Source: Cronobacter universalis NCTC 9529
Lineage (GTDB): Bacteria; Pseudomonadota; Gammaproteobacteria; Enterobacterales; Enterobacteriaceae
DNA: 64,000 nucleotides
Direction: 5' to 3'
Assembly: GCF_001277175.1 (NCBI RefSeq)
Contig: NZ_CP012257.1
Span: forward strand, 3,720,001 to 3,784,000
Shown here: piece by piece, positions 11,662-21,624 of the stretch
How positions within the stretch are numbered: position 1 is the first letter of the stretch
Layout of the letters: every line of letters begins with the position of its first letter
Translations under genes and position numbers: made by a program
Notes under the pieces: model-generated
The model's database searches: none
Told to the model about the DNA's origin: nothing
What the model saw: the letters and a program-made list of their open reading frames with translations, nothing else

Positions 11662-13573
11662 GTGTCAGGGCATTCATCGCCGGTTGTAAATCAATAAGTT
11701 GCAATAAACCACCCGGCGGCGTTTTCACCATCTGCGGACACAGCCTTTCGAGCTCCGCCAGCGTCGCGATGGCTTGCGCGACGCTCCACGGTTGCGCGAT
11801 GACCAAATGGCGGGCAAGCCATCCGGCAACAGCGGCATCGTCAGCGTTTGGTTGCTGCGCCAGGTAGCCTATCAGTTCAGGAATCAAGATTTGTAAATTT
11901 TGTTGGCGTAAGGGTAAAGGCACTGCACGAATTGTCACATGATGCCCATCGAGCACGGTTTCAATCCCCAGACGCGCCAGTTGCGGCTGCGCGCGCGTCA
12001 TCACCTCGCGCTCATCGCCGGAAATTTTCAGACGAACCGGAATCAGCAGCGGCTGCGCGCAGGGCGCTTCATCACCTGGCAACAGCTGCGCCTGTTTGAG
12101 ACAACGCTCCGCCACGCTTAAGGCCAGCAGCATTAGCTTACCGTCGCGCTCCAGTAGCGCCACGTTTTCCGACACCAGCGTCAGTACGCGTCCAAAACTG
12201 TGCGAATGCCCGTCCAGCGCAGGCACAGGCGGCACTGCTTCACGCGTCGCGGCAGTCGCGGGCGCGGCAGGCGGCGGCGTCACCGCGGGCGTCTCCAGCA
12301 ATTGCTTATACAACGCGCCTTGCTGTTTCTGGTAGCCCGGCGTCGCATTCGGCCAGCCGCCGTTGCTGGCGCCGCTGCGCCCGGCGCCTGTACCGCCGCC
12401 CGCTGACGCACCGCCGGAAGCATAGCGCGGCGCGTCGCTTTCGCGAATGGTTGCGCGCTCACGCTCGCGCGGCGCCGGGTCGGCAAACTGGTTTTTGCCC
12501 GCCGCGACGCGGTTTTCCGGCTGCCAGCGCGGCGCGTCTTCGGCAGGTTCATCAAGCGAGAGCGGGTTTGCCGCCCGCTGCTGCAGCACGCTCACCACAC
12601 CCTGATAGATAAAATCGTGCACCAGCCGCGACTGGTGGAAACGCACCTCATGCTTGGCCGGATGCACATTCACATCCACCTGATGCGGATCGATTTCCAG
12701 ATACAGCACATAGGCAGGCTGCTGATCGATGCCGAGCTTATCTTCGCAGGCCTGGCGAATCGCGTGATTAATCAACCGGTCGCGCATCATACGGCCATTC
12801 ACATAGCAGTACTGGATTTCGGCCAGCGCCGCCGTGGTGGCTTTCGGCTCCGCCACCCAACCGCGCAGCGCCAGATCGCCGTGCTGCCACTCGATAGCCA
12901 GCGCCTGCTCAAGAAACGCCGGGCCGCAAATGCTGCCAAGACGGCGTTCGCGCGGCGCATTGCCCTGCACGGCCCGATACTGGCGCATCATTTTGCCGTT
13001 GTGGCTGAGATTAATCGTCACGTCAAAGCGCGCCAGCGCGATACGCCGCACCACTTCGTCAATGTGCGTGAATTCGGTTTTCTCGGTGCGCATAAATTTG
13101 CGCCGCGCGGGGGTGTTGTAGAACAGATCCAGCACTTCCAGCGTCGTGCCGACCGGGTGCGCCGCCGGTTTGACGGTCACCTCCATATCGCGGCCTTCGG
13201 CGTACGCCTGCCAGGCTTCCTGCTGGTCGGCGGTGCGTGAGGTCAGCGTGAGACGCGATACCGAGCTGATACTGGCCAGCGCTTCGCCGCGAAAGCCGAG
13301 GCTGATAATGGCTTCGAGATCGTCCAGCGAGGCGATTTTACTGGTGGCGTGACGCGCCAGCGCCAGCGCCAGCTCGTCTTTTTTAATGCCAGCGCCGTTA
13401 TCGCGAATGCGGATAAGCTTCGCGCCGCCACGCTCGATATCGATGTCAATACGCGTGGCGCCCGCGTCGAGGCTGTTTTCCACCAGCTCTTTCACGACCG
13501 ACGCAGGGCGCTCCACCACCTCGCCCGCGGCGATCTGGTTCGCAAGCTGCGGCGGCAGAACCTGAATCGGCAT
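11654..13573 (-). CDS. mutL: DNA mismatch repair protein MutL
   Basis: MutL links MutS recognition of mismatches to MutH nicking and UvrD unwinding. The 639-residue product has the N-terminal GHKL ATPase domain (about 1-330) with [11 protein letters not shown] (E29 as the ATP-hydrolysing residue), RDNGAGI and GFRGEAL. A linker (about 340-445) and the C-terminal dimerisation domain (about 450-639) follow. The linker is long and Gly/Ala-rich ([17 protein letters not shown] near 388-405), which makes the protein somewhat longer than the roughly 615 residues of E. coli MutL. The C-terminal domain lacks an endonuclease motif, as expected for species with MutH. It is 9 bp after amiB. Confidence 0.97.
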   Translation of the reverse strand: MPIQVLPPQLANQIAAGEVVERPASVVKELVENSLDAGATRIDIDIERGGAKLIRIRDNGAGIKKDELALALARHATSKIASLDDLEAIISLGFRGEALASISSVSRLTLTSRTADQQEAWQAYAEGRDMEVTVKPAAHPVGTTLEVLDLFYNTPARRKFMRTEKTEFTHIDEVVRRIALARFDVTINLSHNGKMMRQYRAVQGNAPRERRLGSICGPAFLEQALAIEWQHGDLALRGWVAEPKATTAALAEIQYCYVNGRMMRDRLINHAIRQACEDKLGIDQQPAYVLYLEIDPHQVDVNVHPAKHEVRFHQSRLVHDFIYQGVVSVLQQRAANPLSLDEPAEDAPRWQPENRVAAGKNQFADPAPRERERATIRESDAPRYASGGASAGGGTGAGRSGASNGGWPNATPGYQKQQGALYKQLLETPAVTPPPAAPATAATREAVPPVPALDGHSHSFGRVLTLVSENVALLERDGKLMLLALSVAERCLKQAQLLPGDEAPCAQPLLIPVRLKISGDEREVMTRAQPQLARLGIETVLDGHHVTIRAVPLPLRQQNLQILIPELIGYLAQQPNADDAAVAGWLARHLVIAQPWSVAQAIATLAELERLCPQMVKTPPGGLLQLIDLQPAMNALTHE

Positions 13574-13582
13574 GAACTCTCC

Positions 13583-14929
13583 TTACTGAATCACGGTGAC
13601 CTGGCTTGTGGCGTTGTCAGCGGAGCGGGCGGTCTGCCCCGTTCCGCCGTCACCCTTTGGCGCGGCCTGGAGCGGATGCGCAATAAAGTAGTTACGCAGC
13701 CCCTGATAAATGGCTTCGGCGATTTGCTGCTGATAATCATCGCTTGCCAGCAAACGCTCTTCGCCGGTGTTGCTGATAAAACCGGTCTCCACCAGGAGCG
13801 ACGGGATATCCGGCGAGCGCAGCACGCCGAGGCTTGCGTGTTCCGGCCGCCGCTTATGTAACGCGCCCACCCGCTGAAGCTGACCCAGCACGCTGGTGGC
13901 GACATCATACCCGACGCGCTGCGAATGGCCGAACTGCAAATCCAGCACCGCCTGGCTCAGGTACGGGTCCGCCTGGCTGTTAGCCAGCACGTCGCCTGCG
14001 CCGCCGAGCAGCTCCGACTGCTTCTCGTGCTGCTCCAGCCAGCTCGCCATTTCGCTGTTGGCGCGACGGTTAGAGAGCACCCAGACAGAGGCGCCGGTAG
14101 CGTCGCGGTTAGGCGCGGCGTCGGCGTGAATCGACACTAACAGGTTCGCGTTTTGCTGACGCGCCACGTCGGAGCGGCCCATCACCGAGATAAAATAGTC
14201 GCCGTCGCGGGTCAGCACGCCTTTGAACATAGGATCGTCATTGAGCAGCGTCCGCAGCTTACGGGCGATAGCGATGGTGACGTTTTTCTCACGCACGCCG
14301 CCGGGGCCGATAGCGCCGGGGTCTTGTCCGCCATGCCCGGCGTCGATAGCCACCACCACGCGATCGGATGTTGTCGCCCGGCTGACGCTGCGCCCCGGCC
14401 GCGTGACGGTATTGCTGCCGACGACGCTGGTGATACGGTCGTTATCGGTGCGAAACGGGTTACGCGCAGGCCCGGACGATCGAACGGGCGCAGCGACGGG
14501 CTCGCGCTGCGCCACAACGGGCGGCGGCGGCGGAGGCGGCGGCTCGTCGGCGTCTATCGTAAAGACGACGTTATAGCCCGCGCCCTTTTGCTGCTTCGCC
14601 GCGCGGGCTTTGCCATCTTTGGTTAAATCGACCACCAGGCGCAGCGACTGATTATCTTTCGGCTGCCCGGCGCGAATGCTTTTGACCAGGTTTTCTCCGC
14701 TGAACACCAGCGGCAAACCCTGGATCACGCCGGTCTGTTTAATATCAAGGGCGACGCTGCGCTTACCCTGCTGCGAATAGGCGTATTCAGGATCGCCCAT
14801 AAAACTTAAGGTGATCCGCGCCTGGCCGTCGCCGTTGGACACCTGAATATCGGACAGCGTCGCCCCGAACGCGGGCGCGCATACCGCCAGCAGAAGCGCC
14901 ACTACCCAGTTTTTCATGCGTGTGATCAT
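13583..14929 (-). CDS. amiB: N-acetylmuramoyl-L-alanine amidase AmiB
   Basis: AmiB cleaves the amide bond between muramic acid and the stem peptide to split septal peptidoglycan during cell separation, and is activated by EnvC. The 448-residue product has a signal peptide (about 1-22, cleaved after CAPAFGA). An AMIN septal-targeting domain (about 25-125) follows, then a Pro-rich linker (eight prolines near 131-138) and the zinc Amidase_3 domain (about 193-415). The zinc motif is [16 protein letters not shown], with the second His in SIHADA and the catalytic Glu in LVETGFISN. No LysM domain is present. A second ATG four codons in (MKNW) is an alternative start. Confidence 0.96.
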   Translation of the reverse strand: MITRMKNWVVALLLAVCAPAFGATLSDIQVSNGDGQARITLSFMGDPEYAYSQQGKRSVALDIKQTGVIQGLPLVFSGENLVKSIRAGQPKDNQSLRLVVDLTKDGKARAAKQQKGAGYNVVFTIDADEPPPPPPPPVVAQREPVAAPVRSSGPARNPFRTDNDRITSVVGSNTVTRPGRSVSRATTSDRVVVAIDAGHGGQDPGAIGPGGVREKNVTIAIARKLRTLLNDDPMFKGVLTRDGDYFISVMGRSDVARQQNANLLVSIHADAAPNRDATGASVWVLSNRRANSEMASWLEQHEKQSELLGGAGDVLANSQADPYLSQAVLDLQFGHSQRVGYDVATSVLGQLQRVGALHKRRPEHASLGVLRSPDIPSLLVETGFISNTGEERLLASDDYQQQIAEAIYQGLRNYFIAHPLQAAPKGDGGTGQTARSADNATSQVTVIQ

Positions 14930-14945
14930 CCTGTCGTCCTTGCGT

Positions 14946-15404
14946 TCAGGCGAGGCGGGCCAGCAGCGCGTCGCCGGCGGCGGAGACCGCTTTCACCCGC
15001 GCTTCACGCCCCTGATCCTGCCATGACAAGTGGATTTCGATATCGGGCGGCGGCAACACGCCCGCCCCCTGCTGCGGCCACTCGACAAGGCAAATGGCGT
15101 CGTCGGTGAAGTAATCGCGGATACCCATAAACTCCAGCTCTTCCGGATCGGCCAGACGATAGAGATCGAAGTGGTAGACCATTCTGTTTTCCAGCGTATA
15201 AGGCTCTACCAGCGTGTATGTCGGGCTTTTGACATTGCCCTGATGACCACACGCCTGCAGGAAGCCTCGGCTGAACGTGGTTTTGCCCGCGCCCAAATCG
15301 CCATACAGATGGATAACGGTCGCGCCGGTACAGGCACGCGCCACGCGCGCGCCAAGATCGAGGGTGGCCTGCTCTTCGGGTAAAGGTATAACGCGATTAA
15401 TCAT
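14946..15404 (-). CDS. tsaE: tRNA threonylcarbamoyladenosine biosynthesis ATPase TsaE
   Basis: TsaE is the small ATPase that works with TsaB, TsaC and TsaD to install t6A at position 37 of ANN-decoding tRNAs. The 152-residue product has a Walker A motif in [12 protein letters not shown] (about residues 36-47), SPTYTLV near 60 and a Walker-B-like HFDLYRL near 79. Length is the family norm. It overlaps the end of nnr by 8 bp and precedes amiB by 16 bp. This nnr-tsaE-amiB order is conserved in enterobacteria. Confidence 0.97.
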   Translation of the reverse strand: MINRVIPLPEEQATLDLGARVARACTGATVIHLYGDLGAGKTTFSRGFLQACGHQGNVKSPTYTLVEPYTLENRMVYHFDLYRLADPEELEFMGIRDYFTDDAICLVEWPQQGAGVLPPPDIEIHLSWQDQGREARVKAVSAAGDALLARLA

Positions 15405-16926
15405 GATTCTGGTCTGTGTCTATATCCGGGTTAACAAAACGATAGAGCGTGGAAAACAGATCGGTCGCCAGCATGCCGCGCGTGCCAAAGCGCTGCGCGA
15501 GCGCATCCGCCGCCGCGCCGTGGGCCACGCCGCCTGCGCAGGCGGCGTCAAAAAGGTTAAGCCCCTGCGCCAGCAACGCGCCGATAATCCCTGAAAGCAC
15601 GTCGCCCATGCCGCCCGTGCCCATGCCGGGATTGCCGGCATCGATAATGCCGCATTCGTCCTGCGGCCCTGTTACCACCGTTCCCGCGCCTTTCAGCACC
15701 ACGCAACCCCCGTAGCGCTGCGCCAGCTCTCTGGCGCTAAGTAAGCGGTCACTCTCAATTTCTGCCACGCTACGGTTAAGCAGCCGCGCGGCCTCGCCGG
15801 GGTGCGGCGTCAGAATGCGATTGTGACTGGTATCGGGAGCGATTGCCAGAAGGTTAAGCGCGTCCGCATCCCACAGCATCGGTTTGTCGCACTGGCGCAC
15901 TTTCGCCAGCGCCGACTTGCCCCACTCCTGCTGTCCGAGCCCCGGCCCGATAACTATCACGTCGGCCCATTCCAGACTGGCGTCGAGCGCGTCGAGGGTC
16001 AACTCATGCACCATCAGTTCCGGGCGTGCAGTCACAAGCGGCGCGATGTTTTCCGCGCGAGTAAGTACTCGCACCAGACCTGCGCCCGCGCGCAGCGCCG
16101 CCTCGCCGGTCATGCGGATGGCGCCTGCGGTGCCATGATCGCCGCCGATAATCACCAGCTTGCCGTTATCGCCTTTGTGCGAGCCTGCGCGGCGCGGCCG
16201 GAGCCAGCGGGAAAGCTGCGTGGCGTCGAAGCGCGCGTAAGGCGCCTGTTGGCCAGCAAGCCACGCCTCCAGACCCAGCGCGTGATAATGCAGCTGCCCG
16301 ACGACGTCACGAGCGCGGCCGGTGAGCAGGCCCGGTTTAAGCGCGATAAACGTCACGGTGCGCGCGGCATGAATGACCGCGCCCGGCGCAGCGCCGGTTT
16401 GCGCCAGCAGGCCGGACGGAATATCCACCGCCACCACGGGCGCAGGGTGTTTATTCGCCTGTTCAATCAGCGTGGCGACGTTCTCACGCGGCGCCTGAGA
16501 AAGCCCGGTGCCGAGCAGCGCGTCGATGATCAGATCGCAGGTCTCCGGCAGCGGCGTGCGCGGCGCGTGGATTTCACCGCCTGCGTTAAGCCAGGCCTCA
16601 CGCGCGGCCTGCGCCTCTTCCGGTAAGGGTTTGTCGCTCTCCAGCGCCAGCAGCGTGACTTCAATGCCCGCCGCCTGCGCCAGGCGCGCCACCACATAGC
16701 CGTCACCGCCGTTATTGCCGTGGCCGCACAGCACCAGCCAGCGCTGGCTGTGCGGATACGCCGCGCGCGCCGCCTGAAACGCCGCATCGCCCGCGCGCTG
16801 CATCAGTTCGTATAACGTCAGCCCGAGGCTGTCCGCCGCCTCGCGTTCCGCCGTACGCAGCCAGTCTGCGGGCCAGACGGAGTGTGGTATACTGGCGTCG
16901 TTTTTGTTCATCCCGTGGTCCGTCAT
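15397..16926 (-). CDS. nnr: Bifunctional NAD(P)H-hydrate epimerase/ADP-dependent dehydratase
   Basis: Nnr repairs damaged NAD(P)H. The N-terminal domain epimerises the R and S hydrates (about 20-225, with [18 protein letters not shown]) and the C-terminal ribokinase-like domain dehydrates S-NAD(P)HX using ADP (about 235-500). Dehydratase motifs are [23 protein letters not shown] and [14 protein letters not shown] chose the ATG at 16926 (MTDHGMNKN, 509 residues) because it matches the E. coli N-terminus as I recall it and has GAGGGG about 6 bases upstream. An upstream ATG at 16947 would add seven residues. The start shares the palindrome CATG (16924-16927) with the divergent queG start. Confidence 0.96.
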   Translation of the reverse strand: MTDHGMNKNDASIPHSVWPADWLRTAEREAADSLGLTLYELMQRAGDAAFQAARAAYPHSQRWLVLCGHGNNGGDGYVVARLAQAAGIEVTLLALESDKPLPEEAQAAREAWLNAGGEIHAPRTPLPETCDLIIDALLGTGLSQAPRENVATLIEQANKHPAPVVAVDIPSGLLAQTGAAPGAVIHAARTVTFIALKPGLLTGRARDVVGQLHYHALGLEAWLAGQQAPYARFDATQLSRWLRPRRAGSHKGDNGKLVIIGGDHGTAGAIRMTGEAALRAGAGLVRVLTRAENIAPLVTARPELMVHELTLDALDASLEWADVIVIGPGLGQQEWGKSALAKVRQCDKPMLWDADALNLLAIAPDTSHNRILTPHPGEAARLLNRSVAEIESDRLLSARELAQRYGGCVVLKGAGTVVTGPQDECGIIDAGNPGMGTGGMGDVLSGIIGALLAQGLNLFDAACAGGVAHGAAADALAQRFGTRGMLATDLFSTLYRFVNPDIDTDQNHD

Positions 16927-18064
16927 GTCTGAACCCCTCGATCTCAATCAGTTAGCGCAAAAAATTAAACAATGGGGTGCCGAGCTCGGTTTCCAGCAAG
17001 TCGGTATTACCGATACCGATCTCAGCGCCAGCGAAGGCGCGTTACAGGCGTGGCTGGATAAACAGTATCACGGCGAGATGGAGTGGATGGCGCGTCACGG
17101 TATGTTGCGCGCCCGCCCGCACGAACTTCTGCCCGGCACGCTGCGCGTTATCAGCGTGCGCATGAATTATCTGCCCGCCAATGCAGCGTTTGCCAGCACG
17201 CTGAAAGATCCCTCGCTCGGCTACGTAAGCCGTTACGCCCTGGGGCGCGATTACCATAAGCTTTTGAGAAACCGGCTGAAAAAACTCGGCGAAACGCTGC
17301 AACAGCATTGCGCGTCGCTGAATTTTAGACCTTTTGTCGACTCCGCGCCCATCCTTGAGCGCCCGCTCGCCGAAAAAGCGGGCCTCGGCTGGACCGGCAA
17401 ACATTCGCTGATCTTAAGCCGCGACGCCGGGTCGTTTTTCTTTCTTGGCGAACTGCTGGTGGATTTGCCGTTGCCCGTGGATAAGCCTGTAGAAGAAGGC
17501 TGCGGGCGCTGCGTGGCCTGCATGACCATCTGCCCTACCGGCGCGATTGTCGAGCCGTACACGGTCGATGCGCGCCGCTGCATCTCCTATCTCACCATTG
17601 AGCTTGAAGGCGCCATTCCTGAAGAGTTTCGCCCGCTGATGGGCAACCGCATTTATGGCTGCGACGACTGCCAGTTGATTTGCCCGTGGAACCGTTTTTC
17701 ACAGCTCACCGACGAAGCAGATTTCAGCCCGCGCAAGGCGCTGCACGCGCCGAAGCTAATTGAACTGTTTAGCTGGAGCGAAGCGCACTTTCTGAAAGTC
17801 ACGGAAGGATCGGCGATTCGCCGCATTGGCCACTTACGCTGGCTGCGTAATATCGCGGTCGCACTCGGCAACGCGCCCTGGGACGACGCGAATATCACGG
17901 CACTGCAACAACGCAAAGGTGAGCACCCACTTCTTGATGAGCATATTGACTGGGCGATTGCGCAACAAACAGACAAACGCAATGCCTGCGTGGTGCAAGT
18001 TCAGTTGCCGCAGAAACAGCGGCTGGTCAGGGTGATTGAGAAAGGCTTACCGCGCGACGCATAG
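16925..18064 (+). CDS. queG: Epoxyqueuosine reductase QueG
   Basis: QueG is a cobalamin-dependent iron-sulfur enzyme that reduces epoxyqueuosine to queuosine in the wobble position of tRNAs with GUN anticodons. The 379-residue product has the N-terminal cobalamin-binding region with DSAPILERPLAEKAGLGW near 141. Two 4Fe-4S motifs follow, CGRCVACMTICPTGAI near 192 and CDDCQLICPW near 242, then a C-terminal HEAT-like part. Start [12 protein letters not shown] matches the family. An ATG at 16904 would add seven residues but lies inside nnr. The ribosome-binding site before 16925 looks weak. Each gene's promoter and leader must lie inside the coding region of the other. Confidence 0.96.
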   Translation: MSEPLDLNQLAQKIKQWGAELGFQQVGITDTDLSASEGALQAWLDKQYHGEMEWMARHGMLRARPHELLPGTLRVISVRMNYLPANAAFASTLKDPSLGYVSRYALGRDYHKLLRNRLKKLGETLQQHCASLNFRPFVDSAPILERPLAEKAGLGWTGKHSLILSRDAGSFFFLGELLVDLPLPVDKPVEEGCGRCVACMTICPTGAIVEPYTVDARRCISYLTIELEGAIPEEFRPLMGNRIYGCDDCQLICPWNRFSQLTDEADFSPRKALHAPKLIELFSWSEAHFLKVTEGSAIRRIGHLRWLRNIAVALGNAPWDDANITALQQRKGEHPLLDEHIDWAIAQQTDKRNACVVQVQLPQKQRLVRVIEKGLPRDA

Positions 18065-18333
18065 ACGCGTTTCGCTGTGAATAAAATTAAAAAAGTCTTG
18101 TCATTCAAAGGCCATGATTATCAAAAAGCCTCAAAGATAACATTTGGTAATAAATTATTTTTTATTAATATCAGTAAGATACAGAAAAGATGTGAACAAA
18201 ATTATCATTTCTGCTTGCAGGATAACTTTATGCGTTCTGTGGATAAGTCTGTTCAGAACTGTTTAGGATAAACGTCGAAAACCCGCCGTAGCGCGCGTTA
18301 TCGCTGTGGATAATTTGTACAATCGAGGAGATT
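18065..18333 (+). other. datA: AT-rich segment with DnaA boxes, at the position of the datA titration locus
   Basis: No convincing gene lies between queG and the tRNA-Gly cluster. The segment is AT-rich and holds two perfect DnaA boxes on the minus strand (TTATCCACA at 18238-18246 and 18305-18313). A TTATTCACA box lies at 18076-18084 and a one-mismatch box (TTGTTCACA) at 18191-18199. All four have the same orientation. In E. coli the datA locus, which promotes hydrolysis of DnaA-ATP with help from IHF, lies beside glyVXY at the same place. A clear IHF site was not resolved, although the A/T tract at 18151-18172 could adjoin one. Identity as datA rests on box sequence plus synteny. Confidence 0.6.
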
Positions 18334-18409
<76 letters not shown>

Positions 18410-18442
18410 TTGGGTGGTGTTGCCTTTCGGCATTTCAAATTT

Positions 18443-18518
<76 letters not shown>

Positions 18519-18601
18519 TTAATCTTTGTCTTTCTGGCTGCTGTTGTCGCAACCCGAAATACGTTGATTGGGTGGTGCTGCCTTTCGGCGATTTCAAATT
18601 T

Positions 18602-18677
<76 letters not shown>

Positions 18678-18716
18678 TCTGCGTAATTCACATTTCTGTG
18701 TCGTTACGGGAGGCGC

Positions 18717-18744
18717 ATTATACGAGAAATGATTTCTACCGCAA
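18717..18744 (-). promoter_or_regulatory. Promoter of the tRNA-Gly cluster
   Basis: On the minus strand TTGCGG (18739-18744) and a perfect TATAAT (18717-18722) are 16 bp apart. They are followed by a GC-rich discriminator (GCGCCTCCCG) typical of stringently controlled stable-RNA promoters. Confidence 0.8.
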
Positions 18745-18818
18745 CCCCTTAAACGCTTTTTTTCGTGATTTTTATCTGACTGCTTTTTTATTCGCCAAAG
18801 CGATCACTTTATCAACAA

Positions 18819-18840
18819 AAGAGGGGCTTAGCCCCTCGTT
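18819..18840 (-). terminator. Terminator of orn
   Basis: GAGGGGC and GCCCCTC (18821-18827 and 18831-18837) form a compact hairpin 8 bp after the orn stop. TTTTG follows on the minus strand. Confidence 0.75.
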
Positions 18841-18844
18841 TCCG

Positions 18845-19390
18845 TCACAGTTTTATAAAATGTTCGCGGTAATAAGCAAGTTCCGCCACCGATTCGCGGA
18901 TGTCGTCCAGCGCCTGATGCGTGTTCTGTTTCTTAAGGCCGTCAAGCACTTCCGGCTTCCAGCGGCGCGCCAGCTCTTTCAGGGTGCTGACATCCAGGTA
19001 GCGGTAGTGGAAATACGCTTCCAGCTCCGGCATGTATTTAAACAGGAAACGGCGATCCTGGCCGATGCTGTTGCCGCAGATCGGTGATTTCCCGGCGGGC
19101 ACCCACTGTTTGAGAAATTCGATGGTCGCCAGTTCCGCTTCGCGATCGCCCATTGTGCTCGCCTTCACGCGATCCACCAGCCCGCTGGCGGTATGGGTGC
19201 GCACGTTCCAGTCATCCATTAGCGCCAGCTGCTCGTCAGACTGATGCACGGCGATAACCGGCCCTTCCGCCAGAATGTTGAGGTTGGCGTCGGTCACCAG
19301 GGTGGCGATCTCGATGATGCGATCCTGTCGCGGGTCGAGCCCGGTCATTTCCAGATCGATCCAAATGAGGTTGTTTTCATTGGCACTCAT
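18845..19390 (-). CDS. orn: Oligoribonuclease Orn
   Basis: Orn is an essential DEDDh exonuclease that degrades di- and short oligoribonucleotides, including pGpG from c-di-GMP turnover, to mononucleotides. The 181-residue product shows the acidic motifs [10 protein letters not shown] near residue 10 and [10 protein letters not shown] near 109, and the C-terminal [14 protein letters not shown] with the His and Asp of motif III. The ATG at 19390 (MSANENNL) gives the family length; an upstream ATG at 19402 would add four residues. It diverges from rsgA across about 110 bp, as in E. coli. Confidence 0.97.
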   Translation of the reverse strand: MSANENNLIWIDLEMTGLDPRQDRIIEIATLVTDANLNILAEGPVIAVHQSDEQLALMDDWNVRTHTASGLVDRVKASTMGDREAELATIEFLKQWVPAGKSPICGNSIGQDRRFLFKYMPELEAYFHYRYLDVSTLKELARRWKPEVLDGLKKQNTHQALDDIRESVAELAYYREHFIKL

Positions 19391-19501
19391 GCTATTTTCC
19401 ATCCGTATCGCGTCACGCTGGGGTGACAGGCAGTTAATTCATTTACAATAGCTGGTATCATAGAGGTTTTGCCCACCAGGGGCGACCAGGAGCCATTAAG
19501 A

Positions 19502-20548
19502 TTGAGCAAAAATAAACTCTCCAAAGGTCAGCAACGCCGCGTGTCAGCGAACCATCAGCGCCGGCTCAAACAGACTCCGGAGAAAGCCGATCCCGACGAC
19601 TCGCAATTAGGTGAGCCGCGCGACGGCCGCGTTATCAGTCGTTTTGGTCAGCATGCCGACGTCGAATCGTCCGACGGCGAAGTGCACCGCTGCAACATCC
19701 GCCGCACCATCCGCTCGCTGGTGACCGGCGATCGCGTCGTCTGGCGTCCGGCGAAAGAAAATGTTCAGGGCAAAGGCATTGTCGATGCGGTGCACGAGCG
19801 CACCTCGGTCCTGACGCGCCCGGACTTTTACGACGGCGTGAAGCCTATCGCCGCGAATATCGACCAAATCATTATCGTCTCGGCCATCCTGCCGGAGCTG
19901 TCGCTGAATATTATCGACCGCTATCTGGTGGCCTGCGAAACGCTGGACGTTGAACCTTTACTGGTCCTGAATAAGACTGACCTGCTTGATGAAAACGGCC
20001 TCGCCTTCGTCAACGAGCAGATGAATATCTATCGCCGTATCGGCTATCGCGTCCTGCTGGTTTCCAGCTACAAAGACGAAGGGCTGAAAGAACTGGAAGA
20101 GGCGCTGATTGGCCGCACCAGTATCTTCGCCGGGCAGTCGGGCGTCGGTAAATCGAGCCTGCTGAATAACCTGCTGGGCCTCAAGGATAATCAGATTCTG
20201 GTTAACGACGTGTCCGATAACTCCGGACTCGGCCAGCACACCACGACCGCCTCGCGCCTCTATCACTTCCCCGGCGGCGGCGAGGTCATCGATTCCCCCG
20301 GCGTGCGCGAGTTCGGCCTGTGGCATCTGGAGCCTGAGCAGATTACCCGCGGCTTTATCGAATTCCACGATTATCTCGGCCTGTGCAAATTCCGCGACTG
20401 CAAGCATGGCAACGATCCGGGTTGCGCCATCCGCGAGGCCGTCGAGCACGGCAAGATCGCCGAAACCCGTTTCGACAACTATCACCGGATTCTGGAAAGC
20501 ATGGCGCAGGTAAAAACGCGTAAAAACTTTTCCGAAAGCGACGACTGA
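19502..20548 (+). CDS. rsgA: Ribosome small subunit-dependent GTPase RsgA
   Basis: RsgA is a circularly permuted GTPase that checks late 30S assembly. The 348-residue product has an N-terminal OB fold (about 35-110) and a G domain with permuted motif order: NKTD (G4) near 164 precedes [12 protein letters not shown] (G1) near 214, and DSPGVREFG (G3) lies near 264. A C-terminal zinc finger ([14 protein letters not shown]) follows. I chose the TTG at 19502 ([12 protein letters not shown]) because AGGAG lies about 10 bases upstream and the E. coli gene also appears to begin there with TTG. No ATG fits: the in-frame extension upstream has no family match. Confidence 0.95.
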   Translation: MSKNKLSKGQQRRVSANHQRRLKQTPEKADPDDSQLGEPRDGRVISRFGQHADVESSDGEVHRCNIRRTIRSLVTGDRVVWRPAKENVQGKGIVDAVHERTSVLTRPDFYDGVKPIAANIDQIIIVSAILPELSLNIIDRYLVACETLDVEPLLVLNKTDLLDENGLAFVNEQMNIYRRIGYRVLLVSSYKDEGLKELEEALIGRTSIFAGQSGVGKSSLLNNLLGLKDNQILVNDVSDNSGLGQHTTTASRLYHFPGGGEVIDSPGVREFGLWHLEPEQITRGFIEFHDYLGLCKFRDCKHGNDPGCAIREAVEHGKIAETRFDNYHRILESMAQVKTRKNFSESDD

Positions 20549-20644
20549 CAATTACGCTTGGCGTCGTTAGAATCAGCCCCTTTTTCTGACAGGCCCGGCA
20601 TGTAACCGGGCCAGGAATGACGAAACACTGGCCTGGAGGCTACC

Positions 20645-21607
20645 TTGTTAAACGAAATCAAACTTTCGCTGCAATATATTCTGCCCAAACAGTGGCTCAC
20701 CCGCCTTGCCGGCTGGGGCGCGAGCAAACGCGCAGGCTGGCTGACCAAACTGGTCATCGATCTGTTTGTGAAATACTACAAGGTCAACATGAGCGAGGCG
20801 CAGAAGCCCGATACCGCCAGCTACCGCACCTTTAACGACTTTTTCGTGCGTCCGCTGCGTGATGAAGTGCGCCCGCTGAACACCGATCCGAACGTGCTGT
20901 CTATGCCGGCGGACGGCGTCATCAGCCAGCTGGGACGCATCGAAGGCGATAAGATCCTGCAGGCCAAAGGCCACAACTACACGCTGGAAGCGCTGCTGGC
21001 GGGCAACTATCTGATGGCCGATCTGTTCCGTAACGGCACCTTCGCGACCACCTATCTGTCGCCGCGCGACTATCACCGCGTCCATATGCCGTGCAACGGT
21101 ATCCTGCGCGAAATGATCTATGTGCCGGGCGATCTCTTCTCGGTAAACCACCTGACCGCGCAGAATGTGCCGAACCTGTTCGCCCGTAACGAACGCGTCA
21201 TCTGCCTGTTCGACACTGAATTCGGGCCGATGGCGCAAATTCTGGTGGGCGCGACGATTGTGGGGAGCATCGAAACCGTCTGGGCTGGCACCATCACCCC
21301 GCCGCGCGAAGGCATCATCAAGCGCTGGACGTATCCGGCGGGCGAAAGCGACGGCGCCGTCGCGCTGCTGAAAGGCCAGGAGATGGGCCGCTTTAAGCTG
21401 GGCTCAACGGTGATTAACCTGTTCGCGCCGGGCAAAGTGGAGCTGGTTGAGCACCTGCAAAGTCTCTCCGTCACGCGTCTCGGCGAGCCGCTGGCGGTCT
21501 CTGTTGACGCCGTTGTCGCAGACGTCGCCCCGGCGGTGATTTCAGCCGAAGAAGCTGAAGCCGAACGCGATGCCAACCCGCTGGTAGATAACGACCAAGA
21601 CCGTTAA
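20645..21607 (+). CDS. psd: Phosphatidylserine decarboxylase proenzyme
   Basis: Psd makes phosphatidylethanolamine, the main phospholipid, by decarboxylating phosphatidylserine at the inner membrane. It cleaves itself at a Gly-Ser bond to create an N-terminal pyruvoyl group on the alpha chain. The cleavage motif LGST is visible with G253-S254. HRVHMPCNG near 143 carries a His of the protease-like triad. The 320-residue frame begins with TTG at 20645 after GGAGGCTACC, and a TTG start is also what I recall for E. coli psd. The C-terminal tail is acidic and variable. It is 17 bp before mscM, so the two form an operon. Confidence 0.97.
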   Translation: MLNEIKLSLQYILPKQWLTRLAGWGASKRAGWLTKLVIDLFVKYYKVNMSEAQKPDTASYRTFNDFFVRPLRDEVRPLNTDPNVLSMPADGVISQLGRIEGDKILQAKGHNYTLEALLAGNYLMADLFRNGTFATTYLSPRDYHRVHMPCNGILREMIYVPGDLFSVNHLTAQNVPNLFARNERVICLFDTEFGPMAQILVGATIVGSIETVWAGTITPPREGIIKRWTYPAGESDGAVALLKGQEMGRFKLGSTVINLFAPGKVELVEHLQSLSVTRLGEPLAVSVDAVVADVAPAVISAEEAEAERDANPLVDNDQDR

Positions 21608-21624
21608 GACAAAGGTAAAATGAC

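Noticed and set aside
18077..18271. 64-codon frame between queG and the tRNA-Gly genes
   Set aside because: No ribosome-binding site or family resemblance; the stretch is better explained by the DnaA-box segment.
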